Positions 34,601 through 47,578 of a DNA stretch of 64,000 bases are shown one piece after another (the first letter of the stretch is position 1; every line of letters starts with the position of its first letter). The notes under the pieces are model-generated. The model was not told the DNA's origin. It made no database searches and saw only the letters and a program-made list of their open reading frames with translations. Source of the DNA: Mangifera indica (lineage: Eukaryota > Streptophyta > Magnoliopsida > Sapindales > Anacardiaceae); contig NC_058143.1 in NCBI RefSeq assembly GCF_011075055.1, positions 17,868,930-17,932,929 on the forward strand, given 5' to 3'. The position numbers and the translations under genes are program-made.

Positions 34601-37600
34601 ACCCCACTCTTTGTTATGTTTGTTTTTAAGTTATAAAGTCTGGTCTTGGGTACATTTGGGATGTTCTGATTTGTCAATTAATCTATTGGAAGTGACACTG
34701 TTTATGTTGATTTGCATGTTATGTGGAATCCTGTGTAACTTTTATTAGAAACTCTCTTATTCTAAGACTTAGTGGTAGTATTTGACTTATTCTGTTTAAT
34801 AGCTCTCATCTCTCATTTGTGTAATTTTTTGAAAAGGTAACCTGTGGGTGTGCAGCAGGAGTTGCTGCTGCGTTTAGAGCTCCAGTTGGAGGTGTATTAT
34901 TTGCATTAGAAGAGGTTACATCTTGGTAAGAATGTTGTGTTTCTGATTACATAGTTGTTTGTATAGCAGAAAGGTTTGTTTTACCTTTTTAATTGCATAA
35001 ATGTCCTTATACTTGAACATTCAAGTTTTTAAGCAGGGCTGTGTGGATTTATGTATATCGATTGTATTTTTATTTTATTTTTGTTGGATTGATGTTCATC
35101 TGCACAATCCAAATGTGTTACTACCTGAATTATTATTTGTTTAATGTTAATTTCAATATTTGTAAAGGTGGAGGAGTCAACTTATGTGGCGGGTCTTTTT
35201 CACTTCTGCTATTGTGGCTGTTGTGGTCCGTACCGCAATGGGATGGTGTAAAAGTGGAAAGTGTGGACATTTTGGCTCAGGTGGCTTTATAATATGGGAC
35301 ATATCAGAGTCAGGACCTATACTTTGCTATTTCATACTTATCCCTGCTTGAGCTTTTTCTAGCTGTCTAACTATATTTTCACTGACTTTTAGTGGTCAAG
35401 AGGACTATTCTTTTGAAGAGTTATTACCAATGGCAGTTATTGGGGTTATTGGAGGTCTACTTGGTATGTTTTTGTTCTGCTTGTCTTTCACATTGTTCAA
35501 AAGGTTAACATTCATTAATAATATTATAATTTTATATTTCAGGAGCATTATTTAACCAACTTACCCTATATATGACTTCCTGGCGTAGAAATTATTTGCA
35601 CAAGAAAGGGAACCGAGTCAAGGTCAATTGTAGAGTCTTGTTGTGTTTAGTGATGATTTTCTGGTGTGCCATTATCTTATCAACAAAACTATCCATACAA
35701 TGTACCTACTTTGAGCACACAAATGAGTATACACTTGATGTGTATCATAGAGTGATTGGTAATTTTGAATTAAGGATAAAATAACACCCAATTATATGAT
35801 GATACTTATCAAGTGTGTATCCATTTATGTATTCAAAGTGGTATGCATAGCATTGCTCTTGTCTTATATTTCACATTCAACCGCAGTCCCCCTACCCAAA
35901 ATGCATTTCTTTTACAGATTATTGAAGCATGTCTCATCTCCCTGATAACCTCAGTGGTCTCCTTTGGGCTACCACTTTTAAGAAAATGTAGTCCTTGCCC
36001 TGAAGCAGATCCTGATTCTGGTATTGAATGCCCAAGGCCTCCGGGAATGTACGGCAATTATGTAAATGTAAGACCTGCTTTGTTGCTTTCTTCATGATTA
36101 TATTGATGCTTTGTATGTGATATTTGTTTGACTTACTCATTTTCTTTGGCATATTGTACTTGGCTCGTTTCTATTTTTCTTTTTTAACAATTTATTTGAC
36201 TGTGTTTTCAGTGATGCCAAATTTTCATTGAAGATGAAACAGTGTATTTGATTCTAATAAAATAATTTCTTGGTTACTCTATTTTGTAGCAGTACTGGGG
36301 TTGTGTTTTTCTCTTTGACTTAGTGCATTGACCTTTATAAAAGTGATCATGATCAGAATATAAACAGTGTGGATATTACAAAAGTAATTTCTGTGGAAAG
36401 AAACATGTTGATTTTTCTGGTTAATGTGGTTTGCTTGAAGGTTTTGTGTGTTCCACATTTTGTTCATAATACTGTAGTTTTTTGTATAGCTTTGTTTTAT
36501 TCTTATCTGCCTTCATGCTGTCTGCAGTTCTATTGTAGCAAGGACAATGAATACAATGATCTTGCAACCATTTTCTTCAATACTCAGGTAGTACAAAATT
36601 TTGTAATTCCTTGTCTTCTCCCATTACATGTCAATTCCTCAAGGGCTGTAGTGGTTCCAATCTAAATAAACTAATATTATCTATTGCAGGATGATGCCAT
36701 AAGGAATTTGTTTAGTGCAAAAACGATTCATGAGTACAGCGCTCAAAGTTTGCTGACATTTTTGGTAGTGCTTTTTTCACTTGGCTTGCTGCATTGGCTC
36801 TTTAAAATATACTCCCCTTACATATTCTTTTAGCATCTTTAGTATATTGTGACCCTATATGATTATGGTGATCGTGTATTCTTTCCTAAATTTTTACTTT
36901 TTTGGTCAAACTGCTATGGTATAACAAAATTGGTCATATGACATACCATTGCAAAATAATGCTGGCTAGACAAGATACAACCAAAAAAAGAAAAAGCAAT
37001 GTATTTAATTCTTAGTGGCCTGTTCTGCAAATACAAACTGCTTATTTACGAACTGATCTTGGATTCCAAGTGATAGAAATGGGTTTGCACTCCCTTCCCA
37101 TTGGAGTTGGACAGTATAGTCTGAACTTCTGAGATTTTTAAGTAGGAAGCATGATTGTGTTCTACTCTGTATTGTTAAAGTATAGGGAACTTTTGCAACT
37201 ATGCAGACTAGTCTAGTTGGAAACGATGTTAAGAAAATGAGCTGAAAGCATCTATCTTTCTCGAGTCAGTTGCTTGCCCAGGTTTCTCTTTCTTGTAATT
37301 GTTCTTGAGCTAGATTACCTTAGATTGTACACTGCTTATCTATTTAGTTTATTATAAAATTACTAATTTGGAAGGCATCCGTTGAAAGTCATGAAATAGT
37401 CTATGAATAATTTTATCTCCTATTAATCTTTTTCCCCCTCCAAAATTCCATCAAAAAAGTTGCTATGACAATTTATGATGCTAAGAGTTTATTGATATGA
37501 CTTGTATGATATCTAGTACTCTACCAAATTATCTTATTGAATTGTTTAGCTCATGAACATTATGCTTTTTTAATTTCCCTTGGGCTTATGTATGGTTATA

Positions 37601-40600
37601 ATAACCCAGGATAGATGATTTTGTTTTCGAAATTATCTGTTTCTCTCACTTTTTTTAAATAGATTTTCATACCTTTGGCAATCGCAAAATAAATTAATGA
37701 ATCTTTAATTCTTTATTAGTTATATTCTTATCTTAATTTTAGAGTTCCTTTTATTGTTTCTCAGGTTATGTTTTACACCTTAGCGGTGGTGACATATGGT
37801 ACTGCAGTTCCTGCTGGTCAGTTCATTCCTGGAATAATGATAGGATCAACATATGGACGTCTTGTTGGCATGTCCTGTTGTTAAATTTTACAAGAAACTC
37901 AACATTGAAGAGGGAACGTGAGTCTCTTTTTTTTTCCGTCTCTTGATTGCAGTTATGAGATTTATATGCTTTACTGTTGCTATTAGCTCTTGAAGACTTT
38001 GTCTTCTATTTTAGCATTTTTTTATAACTCCTGAAATACCTTGAATAATTCCTGTTGGATTGCCAGGTATGCTTTGCTGGGAGCTGCTTCTTTTCTTGGA
38101 GGTTCCATGCGAATGACAGTGTCACTTTGTGTCATTATGGTTGAAATCACAAATAATTTGAAATTTCTTCCCCTTATCATGCTTGTTCTTCTAATATCAA
38201 AGGTATGTTGATGATCGCTTTGACATACCTTTGTACATTTCTTGCCTGCTGTGTCATGGAAGGAACTTAGTCATTTTCCACTGCAGGCTGTTGGAGATGC
38301 CTTTAATGAAGGTATATATGAAGAACAAGCACGGTTGAGGGGCATTCCATTATTGGAATCCAGGCCCAAGTATCAAATGCGGACTATGACGGCAAAGGAA
38401 GCCTGTGGAACTCAAAAGGTTCTAGTTTTTTCTGTGCTTCGCCTTCGCAGTGTTGCATACCTATGATTTGTTGTCAGGCACATTCTTGTGTCCACTCAAT
38501 GTTTTGTTTGGTCCAATAACTCTTTCAAATGTGGGCATGGGGAGAAATGTATAGTTGTGATTGCATGTAAAAGATAATTTACTTGGTATCCTAACCATTC
38601 AGAGTTAAGATTTGCAATTGCACCGTTGAAGTATGAGTCAGGAAATTAATCTGACTGCCTTTTGGATTTCTGAAACAAATGAAATGAGGTAGTATTGCGT
38701 GGAAACTAGTAGCATTTTTTTCAAAGTTTAACAACTGGGAATTAAAAGTTTAGGTTAAGTTTATTGTGAAGTCACATTGTTCGTCTTCTGAATTTCTATA
38801 CTATTTTGAGCTTTTAAAAAATTCACTGATACTGAACACAGTCTTATATGTCTGGATGTGATTGGATGTTTGAGTTCCCCATTGATGTGGCCTGGTATTC
38901 TTATTACATTTTCCTTTTTTGATTTCTACCTGTAATGCATCTAATCTTCAACTTACTGGTTATCTGACTATCTATCTTCAAAGGTTGTGTCCTTTCCTCG
39001 TGTTGTAAAGGTTGCTGATGTAGTTTCTATACTGCAGAGCAATAATCATAATGGCTTCCCGGTAATTTTAACTTTTCTCTCATGGTTTTGCATTTGTTTT
39101 TTCAAAGGATTTGTGATGTTAATGTTTGATGTATAACTTCATATAGGTGATTGATCACACAAGAAGTGGAGAAACACTAGTCATTGGACTTGTGCTTAGA
39201 AGGTAGTACGTGAAGAATTTATTCATTTATGTGTATTCCTAATTTAGAAATGGGAATCAAACTAACTTCTGTAATAATTTATTGTGCAGCCACTTGCTGG
39301 TTGTTCTTCAGACTAAAGTGGATTTCCAACATAGTCCTTTGCCTTGTGATCCCATGGTTGGACCCAAGCATTGGTGGGTAGGAATTCAATAATTTAGTTG
39401 TGATTCTTTAGTTGTTCTGTTTTGGCCTTTGTTCTCTCATGATTATGATTTATTTGATCCATCGGACTCCAGGCACAATTTCAGCGAATTTGCTAAACCT
39501 GTATCCAGTAAAGGAATATCTATAAACGATATACAACTTAGTTCAGATGACATGGAAATGTACATAGATCTTGCCCCATTTTTGAATCCATCACCATATG
39601 TTGTCCCTGAAGACATGTCTTTGACAAAGGTGACCTTCTCATTTATATCCTAATTGTACTTTAATGTTTCCATATGTGCAAATTATATTTCAATGCCATC
39701 TGATATTTCTCCATTTTGCCAATGGTAGTAGGTATATAATCTTTTTCGTCAACTAGGGCTAAGGCATATATTTGTTGTCCCACGTGCATCTCATGTAATT
39801 GGTTTGATTACCAGAAAGGATTTACTGATTGAGGTATTCTTGCTATTAAAACGTCTTCATTTTTCAAATTCTCTGTACTCTGGAATGATTGACCTTGAAG
39901 CTTTGTACTGTAGGATGGAGAAAATTCTAGTACAGTGGAGCTCCAATCAACTAGTGTAATGTCTCTATGCTGCTTTACTCAAGTTTTGATTTACATTACT
40001 AGGGCAAGCTAAGTATTTTATGAGGTGATTATCTCCTTCTTGTGCTTTACACCTAATTTCTTTGGTTAACCCTGGAAACGAAAAGTACGGATAAAGGGAG
40101 CGGCTGGATGGGAAAAGTGTAGGAGAGACTTACTGATAGAGAAAGGTTATTTTGTTACATTAGTTTCCCTTCCTTTAAGCCTACCACGAAAAGGGCATAA
40201 CACTGACCTACATAGTTATTTTCCCTCCCACTTTTCCTTACCCTAATGCTTCTATTTTCCTTCATAATCAGTCAATCTTTTGTTATTGAGAAACACATGG
40301 CAAAGCCTGTTAGCTAGCGCCTGGGATTCCTATATTAGTTTGACATTTAATGTTTGTGTAGCAGCTGTAGTTGATAAGCAAGAGACAATTCTAGCACTAG
40401 TCACTAAGATGCAGTGTGTTGCGCCTACTAAACTATAAATGGTGTTTGATGGACTGTAAGAATGAGGTTTTCTTGTTTAAATTAAAGTTTTCCAGCTTCA
40501 AGATCCTCAATTTTCTGATGGCAGAGTTCGGCTAGGTGAGGAAAAGCTGCTTACAAGGAACAAGGACTCAGAGCGCATGCTTGGCAACGGTCTTCTGGCT

Positions 40601-40621
40601 CAAGATCATACCCTGAGTTGA
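31652..40621 (+). CDS. CLC-d: Chloride channel CLC-d, frame broken by two 1-bp indels
   Basis: Twenty-three exons: 31652-31831, 31908-31980, 32769-32989, 33080-33126, 33911-34009, 34421-34495, 34837-34925, 35168-35308, 35393-35463, 35543-35622, 35918-36067, 36528-36587, 36690-36764, 37765-37917, 38067-38202, 38287-38418, 38984-39061, 39147-39202, 39290-39373, 39473-39629, 39732-39833, 39914-39955, 40496-40621 (2427 nt). Arabidopsis CLC-d (792 residues) is an anion transporter of the trans-Golgi network. Seen: a CLC-d-like N-terminus ([19 protein letters not shown]), GKEGPLVH with the gating-type Glu, [18 protein letters not shown], and two C-terminal CBS domains ([30 protein letters not shown]). 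Lesions: one base missing at ~32956 inside the GSGIPE codons, and one extra at ~37873 after RLVGM, followed by TAA at 37882-37884. Read literally, translation stops after ~156 residues. Everything else is conserved, so this is a very recent pseudogene, a null allele or an assembly error. Confidence 0.88.
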
Positions 40622-41888
40622 TGAAGAAGACCAATTCTTTTTGCTTACCTTTTTTCAGCCTCCTTCTGCAAGCAGGTGATTAACCACACCCAGGAGAAAT
40701 TTTGTATCATGTAGTAAATTACCCATATCGAATATAAAAGAGTAAGATGATACCTTATAAATATGTAACAGTAGAATGATATAGTGGACATAAAATAGTA
40801 AGATTGTTATTTGATTACCATTGTAAGCCCTTAGATGGGCCTAAAGTTATTGAATATTATATTAACATTTTTCTACTCAAAAACTTTGGTGTGTATTGTA
40901 TTTTAATTATTAAAATCGATAAAATATTAAAACTTTTAAGTAAAAAGTTTGAATTCGAGTTTTTATGACGATTATGAAACTTGGGAAAAATTACTAAACA
41001 TTTTACTATTTAAATTTTATAAAATATCCCTCTTCATCTCAACATTACCCTTTATTTTCAATAAATATAAGCGTATTTTCATCCATTTTCCTCTCAAATA
41101 AAAGCATTCTTCACCTTTTTTATCCTCTTTATAGCACAATATATGAGGAAAAACAAAACAGAAAACAAATAATATTTGAAATGAAATCAAAACTTCTTTG
41201 ATCCATTTTTTTTAATCCAATGATTTCCTTTCCCATCACTTTAAATATTGTACATTTTCCAGCATATATATGTGTATATATTATATTTTAGCTTCTTATG
41301 TGTAAGAAAAGCTAAAATCAAATAAAGAATTGGTGAACATTAAGTTGATGGTGTGCACAAACAATGACATTTTGAGGATTTTGATGGGAATGTTCATAAA
41401 GAGAGAATAATTTGTTCTTTGTAACATCTAAATATTTTTGTGGTAACTTGTCGTACACTTGCTAATTCATGAATAGAATATGTTGATGAAGGAGAAAAGC
41501 GAAAAGAATTAGGAGAAGAAATGAGAAAAACAATATAGGAGAGGCTAATGTTGGTTATCATACAATAAAAATATATATACCCTTTTGAATGCATAAATGG
41601 ATGTAGTTTTTAGAGTAATATTATATGTACTCATTTTTTAATACATAAATAAACACACACATAATGTGTTTTCATGTGATTGAATATTACTTTATCCTTA
41701 ATTCAAAATCATCAAATCGTTTAATAATATATATTAAATGTATACCTATTTATGTATCCAAAATAAGTACGTATAGTTTTATTTTATTTTTTATACGTAT
41801 CATTATATGATCAGATAATTTTGAATTAAGTTTAAATTAATATTCACTCATATAATGATACATATAAATATATATTTATTTATATACT

Positions 41889-41964
<76 letters not shown>

Positions 41965-42240
41965 GTATATATTGATTGCTCCACAGCAAAATCAACCACA
42001 CGTGTGACAGATTAATACTAGTAATAATAGAAAAGTGTTGTAAGGTCATACGTGGATTCCCTTTTTTAGATTAGTGAAGATATATATCTATTTATATTCT
42101 TTCTGTTATAAATGCAATTGCTTAATAGACAACTAAGGCTAATGGATAAGGGCAGCGAATTCCTAATCCCAACGAAAATCGTAAAACTTAATCCCCAAAT
42201 CAATCAAAATCATTCATTAATTCTAATTCCTAACTAATTA
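40622..42240. other. Non-coding interval between CLC-d and the hexose transporter
   Basis: AT-rich, with a long (TA)n tract at 41891-41961. GAATTCGAG...ATGACGATTATGAAACTTGGG (two pieces, near 40951-40984) resembles the 3' part of the SINE-like sequence in cyclin T intron 5. A frame at 41394-41594 is not convincing. Confidence 0.45.
41891..41961. repeat. Long (TA)n microsatellite
   Basis: About 70 bp of nearly pure TA dinucleotides, the longest simple repeat in the window. Confidence 0.9.
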
Positions 42241-42247
42241 AATCACC

Positions 42248-42255
42248 TATTTATA
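42248..42255 (+). promoter_or_regulatory. TATA-like box of the STP gene
   Basis: TATTTATA about 103 bp before the ATG at 42358, a normal distance for a plant core promoter plus a short leader. Confidence 0.5.
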
Positions 42256-42357
42256 CCCAGTGAAAACCTTGACACTAGTAAAGTAATTCCTTCTCACATT
42301 GCACAAGCCCTTCGGTTTCTTCTTAGATATTTGATTAGTGAGTTTACAGACATAAAC

Positions 42358-44681
42358 ATGACTGACAGCGAGAACTTCAAATCAAAAATAACAATTTATG
42401 TCATTGTGTGTTGGCTTCTTGCAGCCTCTGGCGGCCTCATGTTCGGCTACGACATTGGAATTTCAGGTCTAGATTTTTATATTTATTTGCATATTTATAT
42501 ATCCGGTTGAATTTCTATTTGTTATTTTAAGTATAATAGTTTTCGATTAAAATAAAATTATATATACAAATAAATTTTATAAATTGAGATTATAGTTTAT
42601 GATTTTAATGATATAATTGTTTATTTTTTTTAATTTTAAAATCATCTTATCAAATGTTAATATAAAAATTAATTTGTATAATTTATTTATACATATAATA
42701 TTATTTTTCTGGATTTTAACTCCTTTGTTTAGTACTTTATGAAAATCACCCATCAATGGCCTGTTGGCATATTTTGGTATGCTTTCAAATTATTCAAAAA
42801 GTAGGGTCTTTGGTGTTTTGTAATTGAATGTATTATATAAAAAAGTGACTCCTGGGTTTGAATTTAGTGGGTTATTAAAATTTTTTGATAACATTTTGAA
42901 TTTGAATTTTTGTCACGTTTGTGAAACTCTAACTAATTATTTATAAAAAGAAAAGATTGATTTTTAAAATATTTTATAAAATTTTTTCTTGTCATGTGCC
43001 TTAAATTATGATCAAAATATTATTCAATTAAATATACTTTTAATTATTTCCTTAAAAGTAGGATGAGCCAAATTTAACATGCCATTGTGATTGTAGGTGG
43101 AGTGACGGCCATGGATGACTTCTTGATTGAGTTTTTTCCAGCAATCTATGAAAGAAAGCTGCATGCAAAGGAAAACAATTACTGCAAATATGACAATCAA
43201 ATTCTCCAGCTTTTTACTTCTTCATTATACCTTGCTGCTTTATTTGCAAGCTTTCTCGCATCAAAAGTGTGCAACAAATTCGGCCGGAAACCCACCATTC
43301 TAGTTGCCTCTTTCTTCTTTCTCGCCGGAGCTGCTATAAGTGCCGCCGCTCAACGCCTCTGGATGCTCATTGTTGGCCGGATTCTTCTTGGCATGGGCGT
43401 CGGTTTTGGCAATGAGGTAAATAATCACCAAGTTTCACCCCAAAAAAAAAAAAAAACATTTTTCATAATTTTCCGGAAATTAAAATCAAACCTGATGTTC
43501 CATTTATGCAGGCCGTTCCTCTATTTTTGTCAGAGATAGCCCCTGTAAAGTACCGTGGAGCTGTGAATATTCTCTTCCAGCTTCTTGTAACTGTAGGGAT
43601 ATTAATTGCAAACATTGTAAATTATTTAACCTCAAAGGTGCATCCATTCGGGTGGAGAATATCTCTGGGGCTCGCCGGTGTACCCGCCTGTATTCTGTTT
43701 TTGGGCTCCATTGTTATCACTGAGACACCAACTAGCCTAATCGAGCGAGGAAAAGATGTAGCAGGCAAAAATATACTCAAAAAGATACGAGGTGTTGAAG
43801 ATGTTGAAGCTGAATATGAGCAAATTAAAATGGCCAGTGATCTAGCTAGTCAAGTGAAGCATCCTTTTAAAGAACTCATGAAGCTGCATAGCATGCCGCA
43901 GCTAATTATTGCTATAATGCTGCAAGTTTTCCAGCAATTTACAGGAATTAATGCTATTATGTTTTATGCGCCTGTTTTGTTTCAAACTGTGGGATTCAAG
44001 AACGATGCTTCCTTGTTGTCTGCTGTTATCACTGGAATTGTAAATGTGCTTAGCACCCTCGTTTCGATCGTCCTTGTTGATAAAGCCGGCAGGAGAAAAT
44101 TGCTTCTCCAAGCCTGTGTACAGATGTTCATCAGCCAAGTACATGATTTCATCCTTTAATTTACTGATCATACATTTATCAGAGCCTTTTTTTTAGTTGT
44201 TATTAACAAACGAAATAATGTTATGCAGGTTGTAATTGGGGCGATTCTGCAGTCTCAGTTGCAAACTACAGGTTCACTTTCAAAAGGGTCTGCGATTGTG
44301 GTGGTGCTATTTGTGTGTCTGTTTGTGATGGCTTTTGCTTGGTCATGGGGTCCCCTTGGTTGGCTGATACCCAGTGAAATTTTCCCTCTGCAAACCAGAA
44401 CTGCAGGGTTCGCATTTGCCGTCAGCTCAAACATGCTCTTCACTTTCCTTATCGCTCAAGCATTCTTATCAATGTTGTGTCATATGCGTGCTGGCATTTT
44501 CTTCTTCTTCGCCGCTTGGATTTTAATCATGGGGCTTTTCGCACTCTTTCTGTTGCCAGAGACTAAAAATGTTCCAATCGATGTCATGGTTGAGAGGGTC
44601 TGGAAACAGCACGGAATCTGGAAAAGGTTCATGGTTGATGCTAATGAAGGAAGCAGATATTCTGAGCATAACATTGCTTGA
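42358..44681 (+). CDS. STP-family hexose/H+ symporter
   Basis: Exons 42358-42466, 43097-43416, 43512-44138 and 44229-44681 give 502 residues (STP family usually 500-525). STPs are plasma-membrane proton-coupled importers of monosaccharides with 12 membrane spans. Seen: [14 protein letters not shown] (helix 1), [17 protein letters not shown] with the conserved extracellular Cys, the family signature NKFGRKPT, VGRILLGMGVGFGNE, APVKYRG, the sugar-binding [14 protein letters not shown] (helix 7), [23 protein letters not shown] and LLPETKNVPI near the end. The middle loop reads ETPTSLIERG where many relatives have [10 protein letters not shown]. The C-terminus after MVERVWKQHGIWKRFM is short. Exon 2 (320 nt) has exactly the size and phase of exon 2 in the STP13-like gene nearby, but the downstream introns differ, so the two are paralogues and not a fresh tandem copy. 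I cannot assign an STP number. Confidence 0.9.
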
Positions 44682-45043
44682 TGCTAATCAATGAAGAAAA
44701 ACCCTGGAGCAAAGAATCTAGAGACCGTATTGTAATTCGGAGAGGAAAATGATTCAGGGATTTCATAATTATATAAGATAATTGTTAGGATGAATATTTA
44801 TCTTGGCTGGACATGGCTTGTCATATATAAGAGTAATTTTATATATATATAAAAGATTCTACAAATGATATTATTCTAGTGTAGTAAAAGAGCATCCATT
44901 TCACTATATTTTCAACATTGTTGCAGGAACAGAACATAAAAAGAAAAATTACAGGTTACAATACTGAAGATAATTCCAGTACAGAGGCCTCAAAATAGAG
45001 TTCAATATATATAACTAGACCTCCAAAGAGCCCACAAGCTACG
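44682..45043. other. Convergent 3' region
   Basis: About 360 bp between the plus-strand transporter and the minus-strand copper protein. It should hold both 3' UTRs. A TATATATATAAAAG run lies near 44841-44854. Confidence 0.5.
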
Positions 45044-46709
45044 CTAATTAAGGCCTGAAGACAAACATAGCAGAACTGCTACCATTGTCAAGGCAAACTT
45101 ACCCAGAAGAGATTTCAAAGGTTTCAATGACACAGCATTACTAGAAGAAGGCCCAGGAGCTTTTGCTGCAGGGACAGAAGGAGGGGGCACCGAAGGAGCT
45201 GCAGCAGGTTGACCGCTTGTAGCGAGCACGTTGATGTCAACCTTTTGTCCGGCTTGGCAGTGTCCCGGGATGCCACAGAGGAAGTAATGGTGCCCTTCGG
45301 TTTTAATCGTGATGGAGTCATTGCCGGTGGTGTAAGTGGCTAAAGGGGCTGAAGCATTGCATGCTGTGTACATAGCATGTGTCACATTCATCACATTGTG
45401 AATCTGAACATGGTACTGGAAAACTGGCATCCAAATCCAATCAAACCGTACATACATCAGTCAATGAACAGTAGAACAAACTAGGATTGCAACAAGAAAA
45501 TTATGAAATAAATGCACACACCGAAAATGCAGTCGTGGATTCTCTTTCAGAAATAATTATATTGACCGGAGCTTGATAACAAAGAATCTATTCATTATAT
45601 TGTGGTCCTACTCCATGACTATAAATTGATATATATGATGAAGGTTTCTGAAACTAGACATATCCCACAACAAGATTCCTGTCCTATGATTGTAAGCAGG
45701 ACTTTGGTTTTGCAATGATGTCTGAACAGTTACTCACTAGTCATCCTTGAGATGAATACAGATACCCATATAGCATAAAAGCGAGTTTGAATTTATACTT
45801 TCCTGAAGAAAATGAATAATAGCTCCATTGATAATGGATGTGAAGCCCCACAGGCATTGTCATTATATTGAAATTAATTGAAACCCCACCATGGAGAAAA
45901 AGGGGTGGTGAAAGAAAATGCTAGGTGGGATTTTCTGTGCCAAGAAAAAGCGGCCATCATTGAAGCGTGCAAGATTAGGATGAGAGATTTTTATGGTGGG
46001 AGCATATGTTAATGGTGAGGGCCTACCATAACCAGGAACCAACGACACGACGGTTGGCATTTATGATACAGGTAAGAGAAATTAATCTTCAACCATTTGG
46101 TGTTTGCCACTTGTAAGGCAAACTGGCAAAGGAAACAGACTCTGCACGCGGAATTTCCTAAAGCCAGAACAAAAAGGAAACAACAAAACTGGGACAACAT
46201 TGCCACTTTACATCTTTTGGGTGCAATGTATGAATTATGATCTATATGGAATTGGAATCTATAAGAAAACCGCTATCTCCACTTCTGAAGATGTAAACGA
46301 ACTTAAACAGTAGCAGATTGGAGAGAAAGACAGTAGTTAACTAATTAGGGGCTTATTTAAGACTTGATCAACAGAAATCAAGCAGTCTCAGAGAGGAGCT
46401 TCACTAAAAAAGAAAGAAATTGGGGTCTCAGAAGCCACCAAGTTTACATCAAAACAGAGATTTTATATCCCAGAATACAAACCAATTCCTTGAAACTACC
46501 AAATATAGGAGCACAAAGAGGGGAAGAAACTTACGGATGGTGTCACCAATCTGAAAGGTTTTGGAAGAAGCCCATTTGTTGTAATCAATATTGCCAAGGG
46601 TCGTCCAGCCACCAGAGTCTCCAACTTTGTACACAGCTGCATTAGAAACCTTCAACAAAAACAAGGTAAACATAACAAACAGAAGCAGAGCTATCTTCTT
46701 CAAGGCCAT
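45044..46709 (-). CDS. Stellacyanin-type blue copper protein (early nodulin-like/uclacyanin family)
   Basis: Two exons, 46709-46535 and 45423-45044, joined by a 1111-bp intron at the position usual for phytocyanins, give 184 residues. Phytocyanins are small extracellular, often GPI-anchored proteins at the plasma membrane or wall. Visible: signal peptide 1-24 (cut after KVSNA), then [12 protein letters not shown], and a plastocyanin-like domain. The copper ligands are all present: His67 (QIHNVM), Cys108, His113 and Gln118 ([13 protein letters not shown]). Glutamine as fourth ligand marks the stellacyanin-like subgroup and argues against plantacyanins (Met) and against copper-free early nodulin-like proteins. 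Cys80 and Cys114 fit the conserved disulfide. A Pro/Ala/Ser-rich linker follows (about 129-155), then a hydrophobic tail [18 protein letters not shown] suited to GPI anchoring. The biological role is not clear from sequence. Confidence 0.9.
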
Positions 46710-46750
46710 GTCTAAAAGAACATGGAGGAGCTTGTGAGAATTGAGGGAGC

Positions 46751-46757
46751 TTTTATA
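46751..46757 (-). promoter_or_regulatory. TATA box of the copper-protein gene
   Basis: TATAAAA on the minus strand, 42 bp before the ATG at 46709. This implies a very short leader. Confidence 0.6.
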
Positions 46758-47578
46758 AACTGTTTCAACTCACTGATTTGGCTTTGGCCGTTGGGATATC
46801 ATTACTGGCCTCTCATTTGATCGACTTGTATTTTGTCATGTTTTTGCACCCCCCATTTTATTAGAAAGTAACAGTTGGCCCATGATGGCATGCCCATGAT
46901 GAATCCTTCTATTAGGAAAAAAAAAAAAGTAAACAAACTTACATGTAAAATGATTTTTAATTTTTTACATAAAAATTCACTATTTGTCTTGGATTCTGTT
47001 GTTGGTTATTTAATTAAATATTTAAATAATATATTATCAATTAATTGATATTAATAAAATAAATAATTAATTAATTTACAAAAGGTTAGTTTGTTCGGGA
47101 CATAATAATACGATGTTTAGGTTCTGGTCGAAAGAAAACCTTGCAAGGAAAGAATGTCTGAGAATGGTAGCTAAAAGATTACAAATGGCAGTGGGCGAAG
47201 TTCATCTTCAAGTGCAAACAGAGAGTACCCATAATGACGATTTTAACTATCTATTATTTTATTGGTGAGTCTGTTAATGGTGGAGGTAGCCACGACTCGT
47301 CTATTCTTGTTGCAACAGGACTTGCTTTCTACAGTCTCCTTCACCACGTTACGTTTTCATGTATCAGTATAACTAAAATAACATCATTTATCTTTGAAAA
47401 TTTTATTAAAATAACCTATTTTTAATGCGTTTACAGATTATACGGATATAGCCAAGAAATACAAGTCTCTCCAAAATAATACAGAGATTATATATAACAA
47501 TATACTTCCAATCTTGCTAAGCAATACATTGTCCCTTACATATGTCTTATAGCGAAAACATTAAAAATGTTGTCAAAT
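46758..47578. other. Spacer between the copper protein and STP13
   Basis: Contains the promoter of the copper protein and the 3' UTR of the STP13-like gene, both minus strand. A short frame at 47234-47425 is not supported. Confidence 0.5.

Noticed and set aside
40496..40560. Acceptor GGCAG|AGTTCGG for the last CLC-d exon
   Set aside because: It gives a stop after four codons; the upstream acceptor TTCCAG|CTTCAAG keeps the frame and a sensible C-terminus.
43902..44674. Minus-strand frames within the STP gene
   Set aside because: Antisense shadows of the transporter exons.
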